DNA from: a bacterium
Lineage (GTDB): Bacteria; Hydrothermota; UBA3072; JAPDKE01
Direction of reading: 5' to 3'
DNA: 64,000 nucleotides
Assembly: GCA_029258725.1 (NCBI GenBank)
Contig: JAPDKE010000013.1
Span: 115,578 to 179,577, forward strand
In this document: piece after piece, positions 10,030 to 17,837 of the stretch
How the letters are laid out: every line of letters begins with the position of its first letter
How positions within the stretch are numbered: position 1 is the stretch's first letter
Notes under the pieces: model-generated
The model's input: the letters and a program-made list of their open reading frames with translations, nothing else
Told to the model about the DNA's origin: nothing
Database searches by the model: none
Program-made: the position numbers and the translations under genes

Positions 10030-10808
10030 TAGACGAAAGGGTGATAACAAGAGGGATAATTGAAGAGGGAATGAGGAGGTTGCTTGAATACACACAGGCA
10101 GACGTGTTCATAGCAGGGGCAGGTCCATCGGGTTTAACTGCCGGATACTATCTTGCAAGGGAAGGTGTTAAGGTTGCAATATTTGAACGGGCTTTGAGAC
10201 CCGGTGGAGGAATGCCGGGTGGGGGGATGATGTTCCCCTGTATAGTTGTTCAGGAGGAGGCAAGAGAGATACTTGAGGAAATCGGGATAAGGTACAGGGA
10301 GTATGAAAAGGGATACTACATAGCCTCCTCCATTGAGGCAACTGCAAAACTCGTTTCAAAGGCAATGGATGCCGGATGTGAACTCTTCAACCTCATAGAG
10401 GTTGAGGACGTGGTTATAAAAAATGGGAAAGTGGAGGGGCTTGTTATAAACTGGACATCTGTTTCCCTTGCCTCCCTTCACATAGATCCCTTAACCGTTA
10501 TCTCAAAATTTGTCGTGGATGCAACCGGCCACGATGCAGAGGTTGTGAAGGTGGTGGAGAGAAAAACAAAGGGAAAACTCCTCACCCCATCAGGAAAGAT
10601 GCTTGGTGAGGGCCCCATGCATGCCGATACAGGAGAAAGAACCATAGTTGAGCATACAAAGGAGGCATTTCCCCATCTTTTTGTCTGCGGAATGGCGGCG
10701 AATGCAGTCTTTGGAGGTCCCAGGATGGGTCCCATATTCGGAGGAATGCTCCTTTCCGGAAAAAAGGTTGCAGGGATGATAATATCAAGATTGAAGGAGG
10801 AGAAATGA
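10026..10808 (+). CDS. thi4: Thi4-type thiazole synthase, sulfide-dependent (archaeal-like) form
   Basis: FAD/NAD-binding protein making the ADP-thiazole precursor of thiamine. It shows the dinucleotide motif [15 protein letters not shown], the [18 protein letters not shown] segment and a C-terminal [17 protein letters not shown] segment typical of Thi4. At the position where the yeast suicide enzyme has its sulfur-donating cysteine, this protein reads SLHIDPLTV, with histidine as in the methanogen enzyme that uses free sulfide catalytically. This suits a sulfidic anaerobe. Residue count 260 is normal. It overlaps deoC by four bases. Older annotations call the family ribose-1,5-bisphosphate isomerase. 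Confidence 0.9.
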   Translation: MIDERVITRGIIEEGMRRLLEYTQADVFIAGAGPSGLTAGYYLAREGVKVAIFERALRPGGGMPGGGMMFPCIVVQEEAREILEEIGIRYREYEKGYYIASSIEATAKLVSKAMDAGCELFNLIEVEDVVIKNGKVEGLVINWTSVSLASLHIDPLTVISKFVVDATGHDAEVVKVVERKTKGKLLTPSGKMLGEGPMHADTGERTIVEHTKEAFPHLFVCGMAANAVFGGPRMGPIFGGMLLSGKKVAGMIISRLKEEK

Positions 10809-11503
10809 TTGACAAGGAAAAAATAGTGGGCGAGGCGATGAGGCATATTGAAAGGGTAACCCTTTCCCATCCTGACATTGCGGGATTTATTGATTCAACG
10901 ATAATAAAGCCGGATGCAACGGAAGAGGAGATAAGGAAGGTGTGTGAAGAGGCAAAGGTTTATGGGATGAGAGGGGTTGCTGTTCTTCCCTGCTATGTGA
11001 AACTTGCCTCAATCCTTCTCAGGGGAAGCACGGTTAAGGTGATAGGTGTTGCGGGATTTCCGTTTGGAGGAGAGCATACCGAGGTAAAGGCGCAGCAGGC
11101 GAGGATGTGTGTTGCGGATGGGGCTCAGGAGATAGACATGGTGATGAACATTGGATTTTTCAAGGATAAGAAGTACGACAGGGTGGTTGAGGACATAAGG
11201 AAGGTAAAGCACGCAATAAGACCAACAACGCTTTTAAAGGTTATAATAGAAACTCCGTTGCTCACTCCGGAGGAAATAGTAAAGGCATCCCTGCTTGTTC
11301 AGGAGGCAGGGGCAGATGTTGTAAAAACCGGAACCGGAATCCACGGACCCGTCACGGTGGATGCGGTGAGAATAATAAAAAAGGCGTGCAAACTCCCGGT
11401 AAAGGCTGCGGGTGGAATAAGGACCTATGCCTTTGCATCCGAACTTATAAAGGCTGGAGCAGAGATAATAGGAACCTCAACCCCACTCAATCTTCTCTCT
11501 TGA
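10805..11503 (+). CDS. deoC: Deoxyribose-phosphate aldolase
   Basis: Class I aldolase cleaving 2-deoxyribose 5-phosphate to glyceraldehyde 3-phosphate and acetaldehyde. The family is clear from [36 protein letters not shown], the Schiff-base region [27 protein letters not shown] with the second active lysine, and [13 protein letters not shown]. At 232 residues it is normal. The stop codon overlaps the -35 element of the following tRNA promoter. Confidence 0.95.
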   Translation: MIDKEKIVGEAMRHIERVTLSHPDIAGFIDSTIIKPDATEEEIRKVCEEAKVYGMRGVAVLPCYVKLASILLRGSTVKVIGVAGFPFGGEHTEVKAQQARMCVADGAQEIDMVMNIGFFKDKKYDRVVEDIRKVKHAIRPTTLLKVIIETPLLTPEEIVKASLLVQEAGADVVKTGTGIHGPVTVDAVRIIKKACKLPVKAAGGIRTYAFASELIKAGAEIIGTSTPLNLLS

Positions 11504-11527
11504 CAACCATGAATTGTTTGATAAATA
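11500..11527 (+). promoter_or_regulatory. Promoter of tRNA-Gly (TTGACA-16-TAAATA)
   Basis: A perfect -35 TTGACA at 11500-11505 and -10 TAAATA at 11522-11527 separated by 16 bases lie just upstream of the tRNA. Expected transcript start is near 11534, about 9 bases before the tRNA 5' end. Confidence 0.65.
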
Positions 11528-11542
11528 TATTAAATAGAAAGA

Positions 11543-11614
11543 GCGGGAATAGCTCAGTGGTAGAGCGCCACCTTGCCAAGGTGGAAGTCGCGGGTTCAAA
11601 TCCCGTTTCCCGCT
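11543..11614 (+). tRNA. tRNA-Gly (anticodon GCC)
   Basis: A complete cloverleaf is visible: acceptor GCGGGAA pairs with TTCCCGC, D arm GCTC...GAGC, anticodon stem CCACC/GGTGG around loop TTGCCAA giving anticodon GCC, and T arm GCGGG TTCAAAT CCCGT. Discriminator is T and CCA is not encoded. The acceptor stem extends by two further base pairs outside the tRNA, followed by a T run at 11616-11620 that may act as terminator. Confidence 0.97.
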
Positions 11615-11629
11615 CTTTTTATTTTTGCC

Positions 11630-13156
11630 ATGAGTAAGAATGCAAAAATATGGCTTGGTATAATTCTTGGTGTCCTGGTCTATGCCTTTTGCTGCGTTTT
11701 TGCCATGAGTTCCTCCCGTCGCGGTGCTGAGGGTATTCTTTACATGGAACTTGGAAAGAAATCCGATTTCAAAACCGCACTCCTTGAAAGATTTTATCCT
11801 CCCCCTTCACTCTGGGAGGTTGCGCAGGCTCTGGGATTTGCAAAGGAGGATGAGAAAATAAAAGGGCTGTTTTTGAAGATTTCTCTCCTTGACTGCGCAT
11901 GGGGAGAGGTTGAGGAACTGAGAAAGGCGATTCTGGAGTTTTCCGAAAAGAAGCCCTCGGTTGCATATATTGAGTATGCAACGGATAAGGAGTATTATCT
12001 CGCATCTGCATGTGATACTGTTATTGTTCCTCCCCTTGGTCTTTTACTTGTTGATGGCCTCTCCGCCCAGGGGATGTTCCAGAAGGGCTTGTGGGAGAAA
12101 CTCGGGGTTGAGTGGAAGGTTATAAAGGCAGGGAAGCACAAGTCCGCCCCTGAGGTTTTCACAAGGGATAAATTCTCAGAGGAGGCGAGGAAAAACCTTG
12201 AAAAACTCCTTGATGACATTTTCTCGGTTTATGCAGAGGATGTGGCGGATGCAAGAAAGATTCCTTTTGAAAGTGTGGTGAATGAGGGACCGTATCTTGT
12301 AATAGAGAAGGCAAAGGAAAAAAACCTTGTGGACAGAACGGGATACTTTGAGGATGTTGTTCCTGAAAGGAAGGTTAAGGTGAGGGATTATCTTAAAAGG
12401 ATTCGGGGAAGGAGGATACCTGTTGTTGAGATAAATGGAGAGATAAATGAGAAGCTCGCAGAGAAGGTGATAAAGAAATTGAAAAAACTTGAAAAGAGTT
12501 CTTATAAGGTTGTTATTCTGAGGATAGATTCTCCTGGAGGTGATGTTCTTTCCGCGGACCTGATATGGAGGGAGGTGAAAAAACTCGGTGAGAAAAAGCA
12601 TGTCCTTGTCTCCTGTGGAGGTGTGTGTGCATCCGGAGGATATTACATTGCATCTGGAGGTGAGTGGATATGTGCCCTCCCCACAACAATAACGGGGTCC
12701 ATAGGGGTTTTTACGCTTCTTCCCAGGTTTGAGGAACTTTATAAAAAGATAGGCATTTCCTTTGACACGGTTAAGAAGGGAGAACACGCAGACTTTCTCT
12801 TTCCGGGGAAGGAACTCAGTGATTATGAGGAGAGGAAAATTCAGGAGTTCATAGACTATGCCTATGAAACATTTCTTGAAAGGGTTTCAGAGGGAAGAAA
12901 AATTCCCCTGGACAGTTTGAGGGGAATTGCAGAGGGAATTGTTTACTCAGGGCTTGATGCATTAAGGCTCGGGCTCGTTGATAAACTCGGTGGAATTGAA
13001 GTTGCCCTTGATAAGGCAAAGGAGATTCTTGGGGTGAAGGGAAGGGTGATAGGGTATAAATACGGAAGGAAGAGGTGGGCTTTTGAGGATATACTTGATT
13101 TCTCCTCCCGCTTCTTCATCCTTTATCTTCTGCCTGTGAATCCTGTAATTGAGTAG
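11630..13156 (+). CDS. sppA: Signal peptide peptidase SppA, long (67K) type
   Basis: Membrane-anchored S49 serine protease that degrades leftover signal peptides. Residues 8-26 form a single transmembrane anchor. The protein has two S49 repeats: the N-terminal half carries the general-base lysine in VIKAGKHKSAPEVFTRD, the C-terminal half carries the nucleophile serine in GVCASGGYYIASGG, followed by ITGSIGVFTLLP. This split Ser/Lys arrangement is that of the E. coli-type enzyme. Start ATG 11630 avoids translation through the tRNA. The gene converges on the nucleotidyltransferase with only 5 bases between stops. Confidence 0.92.
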   Translation: MSKNAKIWLGIILGVLVYAFCCVFAMSSSRRGAEGILYMELGKKSDFKTALLERFYPPPSLWEVAQALGFAKEDEKIKGLFLKISLLDCAWGEVEELRKAILEFSEKKPSVAYIEYATDKEYYLASACDTVIVPPLGLLLVDGLSAQGMFQKGLWEKLGVEWKVIKAGKHKSAPEVFTRDKFSEEARKNLEKLLDDIFSVYAEDVADARKIPFESVVNEGPYLVIEKAKEKNLVDRTGYFEDVVPERKVKVRDYLKRIRGRRIPVVEINGEINEKLAEKVIKKLKKLEKSSYKVVILRIDSPGGDVLSADLIWREVKKLGEKKHVLVSCGGVCASGGYYIASGGEWICALPTTITGSIGVFTLLPRFEELYKKIGISFDTVKKGEHADFLFPGKELSDYEERKIQEFIDYAYETFLERVSEGRKIPLDSLRGIAEGIVYSGLDALRLGLVDKLGGIEVALDKAKEILGVKGRVIGYKYGRKRWAFEDILDFSSRFFILYLLPVNPVIE

Positions 13157-13161
13157 ATTCA

Positions 13162-13785
13162 TCAATCCTTCCGTTTCTCCGAAATACGGAGAAATTCATA
13201 AAGAATAAAAAATTTTTTCCTCACATCATTTCTGGCGCTCCTTTCGTAGACTTTTTCCATTTCTGTTTTTGCTGCATCCTCAAGGGCAGAGTGGTATCTT
13301 TTAAGAAGGAGGTTCCTTTCCTGACATTCCCGAATCAGCCTTTCCAGTTTTTGTCTGTTCAGTGCAGGGGAGGGGAGGATAAAGATAAGTTTGAATCTGT
13401 CCTTTGGTCTGAAAAGGTAAAGGTAGTTTAAGGTCAGGTATTCCAGGGGCATAACCTTTACGGGTATATTGTTTACTCTTTTGAGGACTGCCCTTTTACA
13501 TCCTTCCTCAACCATTCTGTTGAGATTACAGGGGAAAAACTGGACAGCCCAGCCGTGTATGTTTACAAAGTCTTCATGATGATTAAACTTCTTTTCTGCG
13601 TATTCCAGAACCTTTTTCATGCAGGCGGGTGGGATAAATATGTCTATGTCTTCCGTGGCAAGGAAGGGTATCTCATAGAACAGTAATGCTATCCCTCCTC
13701 CTATTACAAAATCCTCCACCACTCCTTCTTCCTTCATTTCATTCAGTTCCTCAAAAACCTCTTCTATGGGGTGTATTTTCGTCAT
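13162..13785 (-). CDS. Nucleotidyltransferase-fold protein (AbiEii/MNT-like)
   Basis: The N-terminal segment FVIGGGIALLFYEIPFLATEDIDIFIP (given in outline; residues about 26-52) has the G-G-x-A-L...T-x-D-I-D-I pattern of small nucleotidyltransferases, with the two metal-binding aspartates. The rest (residues 100-207) is helical. Such proteins act as toxins or antitoxins in AbiE-like and related modules, but no obvious partner lies next to it. It is divergent to the poorly coding region at 13.8-14.5 kb. Exact function unknown. Confidence 0.65.
   Translation of the reverse strand: MTKIHPIEEVFEELNEMKEEGVVEDFVIGGGIALLFYEIPFLATEDIDIFIPPACMKKVLEYAEKKFNHHEDFVNIHGWAVQFFPCNLNRMVEEGCKRAVLKRVNNIPVKVMPLEYLTLNYLYLFRPKDRFKLIFILPSPALNRQKLERLIRECQERNLLLKRYHSALEDAAKTEMEKVYERSARNDVRKKFFILYEFLRISEKRKD
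13174..13194. terminator. Hairpin between convergent sppA and nucleotidyltransferase genes
   Basis: TTTCTCCG (13174-13181) and CGGAGAAA (13187-13194) form a perfect 8-bp stem with a 5-base loop, followed on the + strand by an A/T-rich stretch with a T run at 13212-13218. It lies inside the 3' end of the minus-strand gene and is placed to end sppA transcription. The T run is not immediately adjacent, so efficiency is uncertain. Confidence 0.4.
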
Positions 13786-14070
13786 TTCCCTGAAACCGCA
13801 TTTGCCAGAATCCCGGGATTAAGAACGCATGAGTATTTTACATCTATACTTTTACAGAGTCAATAGCAAGAATAAGGAAGGAAAGAAATCTCCATGAGGG
13901 AGAAAATTTTTTCTTTTTTATTGGGTTCTTCCTGTTGAGAAACATGCAATTGCATTCATGAGAAGACCGGCATGGATTTTGTAAAGATTAAAAGTATGAA
14001 GATAAAAATTTTCTTCAGGGGAAGGTTAATTGAAAGGTAGGCACTCATCCTTCGCCTTTACGGATGTGTA
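13786..14070. other. Non-coding stretch at the edge of the accessory island
   Basis: No convincing gene, repeat or RNA is seen. A GAATCCCGGGATT palindrome (from 13810) is present, and a related AATCCCGGG plus AAGAACGCA pair of words recurs near 14431-14462. The stretch marks the junction between core genes and the accessory island. Confidence 0.4.
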
Positions 14071-14539
14071 ATGGGAGTGAGGAGGTTTTATTACGGGAGC
14101 GACCCGAAGATAATCTACATGGTTCCGGACTATTCCTTTTTCAATCTTGCCGCAAGTCTCTCCCGTTACCGGAACGCGGTGGTGATAAAGGAATTCTCCA
14201 TGATGTGGAGGACCAGGCATTATGTGGTGGTGAAGTATGAGAAAAGGCCCATCTCAGGCTAAAGGTCAGGAATACGAAGACCGGGCTTTACAGGAATGCA
14301 GTAATGAAAACCGAAGGTGGATTCCGGGATTCCACGAGTTGCTTGAGGAAGCGAACAGGGAGGAAAGACCGGAGAAGGTGGAGGGGAAATTCTTTGAACT
14401 TGTAAAAAGATATACGACCGGGACCTGTAATCCCGGGCGTTTCTTGAATTATAAGAACGCAGGCAAACCACTCAGACAGGTCTGGAAAATACACTCTGAA
14501 AGGAAAGGCTCTTCCTGCATGGAATGTTCCCTGGATTAG
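14071..14539 (+). pseudogene. Two weak overlapping ORFs, possible gene remnant
   Basis: ORFs at 14071-14262 (63 residues) and 14237-14539 (100 residues) overlap by 26 bases. Neither has a clear ribosome site and I recognise neither product. The second has a helical, charged middle (FHELLEEANREERPEKVEG) and then an unusual tail. They could be a short operon of novel small proteins or a decayed gene broken by frameshifts; I favour a remnant. The end converges with the M48 protease gene. Confidence 0.25.
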
Positions 14540-15357
14540 TATGCCAGTCTCTTTCTCCTTTTAACCTCTTTGATAATCTCCTTTATTTTCCTTTTTCTTA
14601 CCGAGGTGGGTGGATGCGTTCCAATTATGCGCTCCAATATATCATTTATCCATTTTAAAGGTCCTCTCCCTTCTTCTCTCTCAAACCTCCTCATCAGTTT
14701 CTCTGCTCCTTCCACCGGAAGATTTCTTCTGGCAAGAAGTTCCACTGCCAGCCTGTCAGCGTCCATTTCCTGTTCCCGGGAGTATTTATTAAACAGAGGA
14801 AAAAGCAATATTTTTCCCCATCTGGGAGGCTGCACCTCAGGGGCTGTATGGTTCAGAAGATGATGTGCTGCTTCATGAGCCACAAGGTACCAGAGTTCAT
14901 CTTCGGGAAGTTTGAGTGATTGCACGGTAAAGAAACAAATTCTCTTTTTTGCTTGAGGGTCATATCCTGCTCCTCCATTTATAGGGCTCCCATAAAGTAT
15001 CTCATCAAGCACCGAAAGGAGAACCCAGTTACGCCATCTCAAATACACTATATCACACCGCTCCGGAGAGTCTCTTCCGAGCAACCGTCTCAACATGTAA
15101 TTCAACTTTGAGTGATACATAATCGAAATACTGACAGGGGAGTAAAGGAAGATAAGCATGGGATAAAAAAGCAGAAGAACAGGGAGGGAGGAAATAGCAA
15201 AGAGATTAAAGAAGTAAAGAAGGTATATAAGGACGAAGGCAAAAAACCTTCCCCAGGATCTGTAGTAAAGAAGCCTAAATCCCCTCCCTGTCCCCCATAC
15301 TCCATAAAGTATAAGTGGAAGTCTCAACCACATCAGCATGGTGGAAGCCCCTTCCAC
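14536..15357 (-). CDS. Membrane-bound M48 family metalloprotease
   Basis: Zinc protease with an N-terminal hydrophobic region of about two membrane helices (residues 10-30 and 38-80), and a cytoplasmic catalytic domain with HEAAH (161-165) as the zinc site and SREQEMDADRLAVEL (193-207) supplying the third zinc ligand Glu197. This arrangement is that of HtpX/Oma1-type M48 peptidases, which act on membrane or stress-signalling proteins. It is the last gene of the long minus-strand run and overlaps the upstream PH-like/DUF1232 gene by 25 bases. The start is uncertain (15357, or internal ATGs at 15339 and 15333). Confidence 0.8.
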   Translation of the reverse strand: MEGASTMLMWLRLPLILYGVWGTGRGFRLLYYRSWGRFFAFVLIYLLYFFNLFAISSLPVLLLFYPMLIFLYSPVSISIMYHSKLNYMLRRLLGRDSPERCDIVYLRWRNWVLLSVLDEILYGSPINGGAGYDPQAKKRICFFTVQSLKLPEDELWYLVAHEAAHHLLNHTAPEVQPPRWGKILLFPLFNKYSREQEMDADRLAVELLARRNLPVEGAEKLMRRFEREEGRGPLKWINDILERIIGTHPPTSVRKRKIKEIIKEVKRRKRLAY

Positions 15358-16097
15358 TCACGGTATCTTTCGATTTCGGAGTGGAAAGTTTCTATTACCA
15401 ACGCTATCACGGTTGCGTCGTCAATATATCCTATCCCCGGGATAAAATCTGGAACGATGTCAAAGGGATTTATGAAGTAAATAAGCGCTGCTATTATCAC
15501 AACGATGATTTTCCAGGGAACTTCATACTTACCGTCCATGGCGTCTCTTAACATCTTCCAGAGAAGTTTTACACGGCATAGAAATTTCTCAGGAAGTGAT
15601 GATGGCAGTCTTTCAATCTTTCCTTCTATATGATCAAGCACATATTCCGCATCCTTTTCATCGATATTTTTCTTTATTTTATCCAGTTCCTTTACAGCAT
15701 ATATTTCCACATCTCTTTCGGTCAGTTTTTTCTTTCCTGGTTTAATCCTGTGTAAAAGTTTCTTTTTCACCTCCGGAAGAAAAGAAGTATCTTCTTCTTC
15801 AGGTTCAAAGATATAATCTCCACCATACCAGGTTACCGTAAAACGGTCTTTTTCAAACTTCACGTTTTCAATAGAGGGATATTTCATCACAACGTGGATG
15901 GAATCCCTTATCAATCCCTTTCGAAAAAAGTGAATTGCCCTGTTAGTAACCACCGCAAGAACATCCGACCTTCCACCGGGATCGTCCGGACTCACGAGTT
16001 CACCAAGCATGTAAACCTCCACCTTCTCTCCCCTGGGCAAACTCACATTCTCCCTGAAAATTTCAAAAGCCTCTTCTCTTGTAAGCCACATATTCAC
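15333..16097 (-). CDS. PH-like domain plus DUF1232 (YkvA) membrane protein
   Basis: Residues about 20-95 form a beta-rich module containing LGELVSPDDPGGR and IHFFRKGLIRDSIHVVM; the same module ends the GTPase at 34981-36348, so I describe it as a shared PH-like (membrane or lipid binding) domain, by inference. Residues about 100-170 are helical and charged. Residues about 195-245 match DUF1232: IIAALIYFINPFDIVPDFIPG then GYIDDATVIALVI, a short hydrophobic element. It follows the DUF697 GTPase by 8 bases. Together the three downstream genes look like a membrane-associated GTPase module. Confidence 0.7.
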   Translation of the reverse strand: MNMWLTREEAFEIFRENVSLPRGEKVEVYMLGELVSPDDPGGRSDVLAVVTNRAIHFFRKGLIRDSIHVVMKYPSIENVKFEKDRFTVTWYGGDYIFEPEEEDTSFLPEVKKKLLHRIKPGKKKLTERDVEIYAVKELDKIKKNIDEKDAEYVLDHIEGKIERLPSSLPEKFLCRVKLLWKMLRDAMDGKYEVPWKIIVVIIAALIYFINPFDIVPDFIPGIGYIDDATVIALVIETFHSEIERYREWKGLPPC

Positions 16098-16105
16098 CTC
16101 CTTCT

Positions 16106-17434
16106 TTATCCTTTATTTTTGAACCGTTCCTTCATCTCCTTTATTTTTTCTTTCCATATTTCCTTCATTCTCCTGAGGAGTTCCTTTCCTGTTATTCCAT
16201 CAAAGAAATACCATATTGCACCCTGTCCAATAACCCAGGTTCCGGCAGCCGCTATCGCTGCTGAAAGCACCGCTCCAGGACCTATAAATATCTTTATGAG
16301 CTGGCGGAAAAGTTCTCTCAATCCAATACCCACCAGCGTTGTTGTTCTGCATGCGGCCAGAAATTCCTCTACGGTCTCTTGGCTCATTTTCCTGCAGGAA
16401 AGACTGGCAATCAGGGCAATCAAACTATACTGCAGGGGCAAGAGAACCATGATATCGGAAATGGGCATGGGAGACGCACCTATCCCTCCTGCAATTCTGC
16501 TGAATATATTAACCATTTTTCCTGCGAATTTCTTCATAAGTCCTTTCCGCCTCTGAGCCTGAAAAAACTGAAGAACAGCAGATGCAGGAAGCTTACTTCC
16601 GATAAATTCTGAAAGTTTTTCAATATTCCACCACTCACCCGCCAGCGCACACACAGGTATGATTCCTATATATCCTGCCATTTTTTCTACTTTTCCCTCC
16701 ACCACATACCCTCTTTCAGGTTCTCCTGCAACAAGCGGAACCAGGTTCACATCCTCTCCCAGTTTTCCTTTTATCACATCACAGAGCATATAGTCCAGAA
16801 CCTCCCTTATAATTTTCTTTTTCTCCGGATATTCCTCAGGAGGCCACTCCCTGGGATTTCCGAGATGATCCACCTTGGTTAATACCATTATGGTGGGAGG
16901 AAGCACCCCAAGTTCCTTCTCCAGAACATGCTGAATTTCTTTATATACTATAAAGTCCTGCTCAAGATTCCTGACTTCCGTTGCCGATACCACATGAAGA
17001 AGAATATCGGGTTTTTTCTCCACAAGGTCTTTCTTCAACCTTTCCTTTGCATTTTCCAGGGAGGCACCCTCAGGGGTTGTGGTTTCAAAAAGCCCGCGGG
17101 AATCGCATACATTCCAGGATGAATAAAGCCCTTCAAAAACAATGTTATAACAACGGGTTTCAGGAGTGGTCGGCTTAACATCTCCAACCTCAGCAACTTC
17201 CCTGTTTGTGAGCGAGTTTATAAGAGAAGATTTACCATGACCGCTTCTTCCTATGAGAAAGAGTGAAGGGGGACGGGATTCAGTAACATACTCTTTTATC
17301 TCCTTTATCACCCCACCAAGTATCTTCTCACGCAGAAATTCTTTTGCCTTGGAGGGAAGAGCAGCGGTAACCTTATCAAAAACTCCCTCTATTTTCTCCA
17401 CCACTTCCCTGACTTCTTCTTTATTCACAGCCAT
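16106..17434 (-). CDS. Membrane-associated GTPase with DUF697-like C-terminus
   Basis: The G domain (residues about 55-260) has P-loop GRSGHGKSSLINSL (62-75), a G2 threonine near KPTTPETR, G3 DSRG, and G4 TKVD. After it, residues about 315-425 are hydrophobic and end with RELFRQLIKIF and an Ala/Gly-rich helix, closely resembling the DUF697 tail of the GTPase at 33476-34555 (REIFRQLVKLI). Such proteins are peripheral or integral membrane GTPases of unknown function. ATG start preceded by AGGAGGTAGG. A gap of 100 bases separates it from the 100-residue gene upstream, the largest in this part of the run, so a separate promoter is possible. Confidence 0.75.
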   Translation of the reverse strand: MAVNKEEVREVVEKIEGVFDKVTAALPSKAKEFLREKILGGVIKEIKEYVTESRPPSLFLIGRSGHGKSSLINSLTNREVAEVGDVKPTTPETRCYNIVFEGLYSSWNVCDSRGLFETTTPEGASLENAKERLKKDLVEKKPDILLHVVSATEVRNLEQDFIVYKEIQHVLEKELGVLPPTIMVLTKVDHLGNPREWPPEEYPEKKKIIREVLDYMLCDVIKGKLGEDVNLVPLVAGEPERGYVVEGKVEKMAGYIGIIPVCALAGEWWNIEKLSEFIGSKLPASAVLQFFQAQRRKGLMKKFAGKMVNIFSRIAGGIGASPMPISDIMVLLPLQYSLIALIASLSCRKMSQETVEEFLAACRTTTLVGIGLRELFRQLIKIFIGPGAVLSAAIAAAGTWVIGQGAIWYFFDGITGKELLRRMKEIWKEKIKEMKERFKNKG

Positions 17435-17534
17435 TCTCCTACCTCCTGTTTAAGGTTTAAGATACGGATTCAACCAGAAAAAAACCTTCCGGTGGATGTG
17501 GGTTTTATCCTGCATGGTTTACCTCTATTTTATT

Positions 17535-17837
17535 TCAGGCTATCTTTCTCCTCAGGTTTCCCACACCCAGAAGATACACCTCTCCTCCAAAAAACCTGCC
17601 CAGGTCTCCTTTCCCGCTGGAATCGGTGGAAACCCACTTCATAAAAATCACATCCTTTCCCTTTCTCCGAAAAAGGTAAAATTTCACATCCTTAACCTCG
17701 TATTTTTTGCTGATGTACTTTCCCACAACATGATGCCTTTCATCCATCTCTACCTCCACAGCAAACCCATCCTGATAGAATTTCCGTGCCCTTCCATCAA
17801 GTTTTCCAAGCCAACAGGGAGGCTGTCGTCCCATCAT
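17535..17837 (-). CDS. Hypothetical 100-residue protein coupled to the sigma-like gene
   Basis: Not recognised. It is beta-rich and basic (many Lys, Arg, Val), with segments such as YQDGFAVEVEMDERHHVVGKY and VKFYLFRRKGKDVIFMKW (given in part), and no membrane segment. Its start overlaps the stop of the sigma-like gene by four bases, so the two are translationally coupled. A position directly after a sigma factor is where anti-sigma or co-regulator genes are often found, but nothing in the sequence proves that role. Confidence 0.6.
   Translation of the reverse strand: MMGRQPPCWLGKLDGRARKFYQDGFAVEVEMDERHHVVGKYISKKYEVKDVKFYLFRRKGKDVIFMKWVSTDSSGKGDLGRFFGGEVYLLGVGNLRRKIA

Noticed and set aside
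10000..10030. TPP riboswitch before thi4
   Set aside because: thi4 overlaps lpxA by four bases, leaving no room, and no THI-box motif is seen.
9226..10095. 289-codon ORF antisense to fabZ and lpxA
   Set aside because: Opposite strand of two clear genes; its product is Cys-, Tyr- and Ser-rich and unlike real proteins of this genome.
11386..11637. ORF spanning the end of deoC and tRNA-Gly
   Set aside because: It translates through a complete tRNA gene and has no ribosome site.
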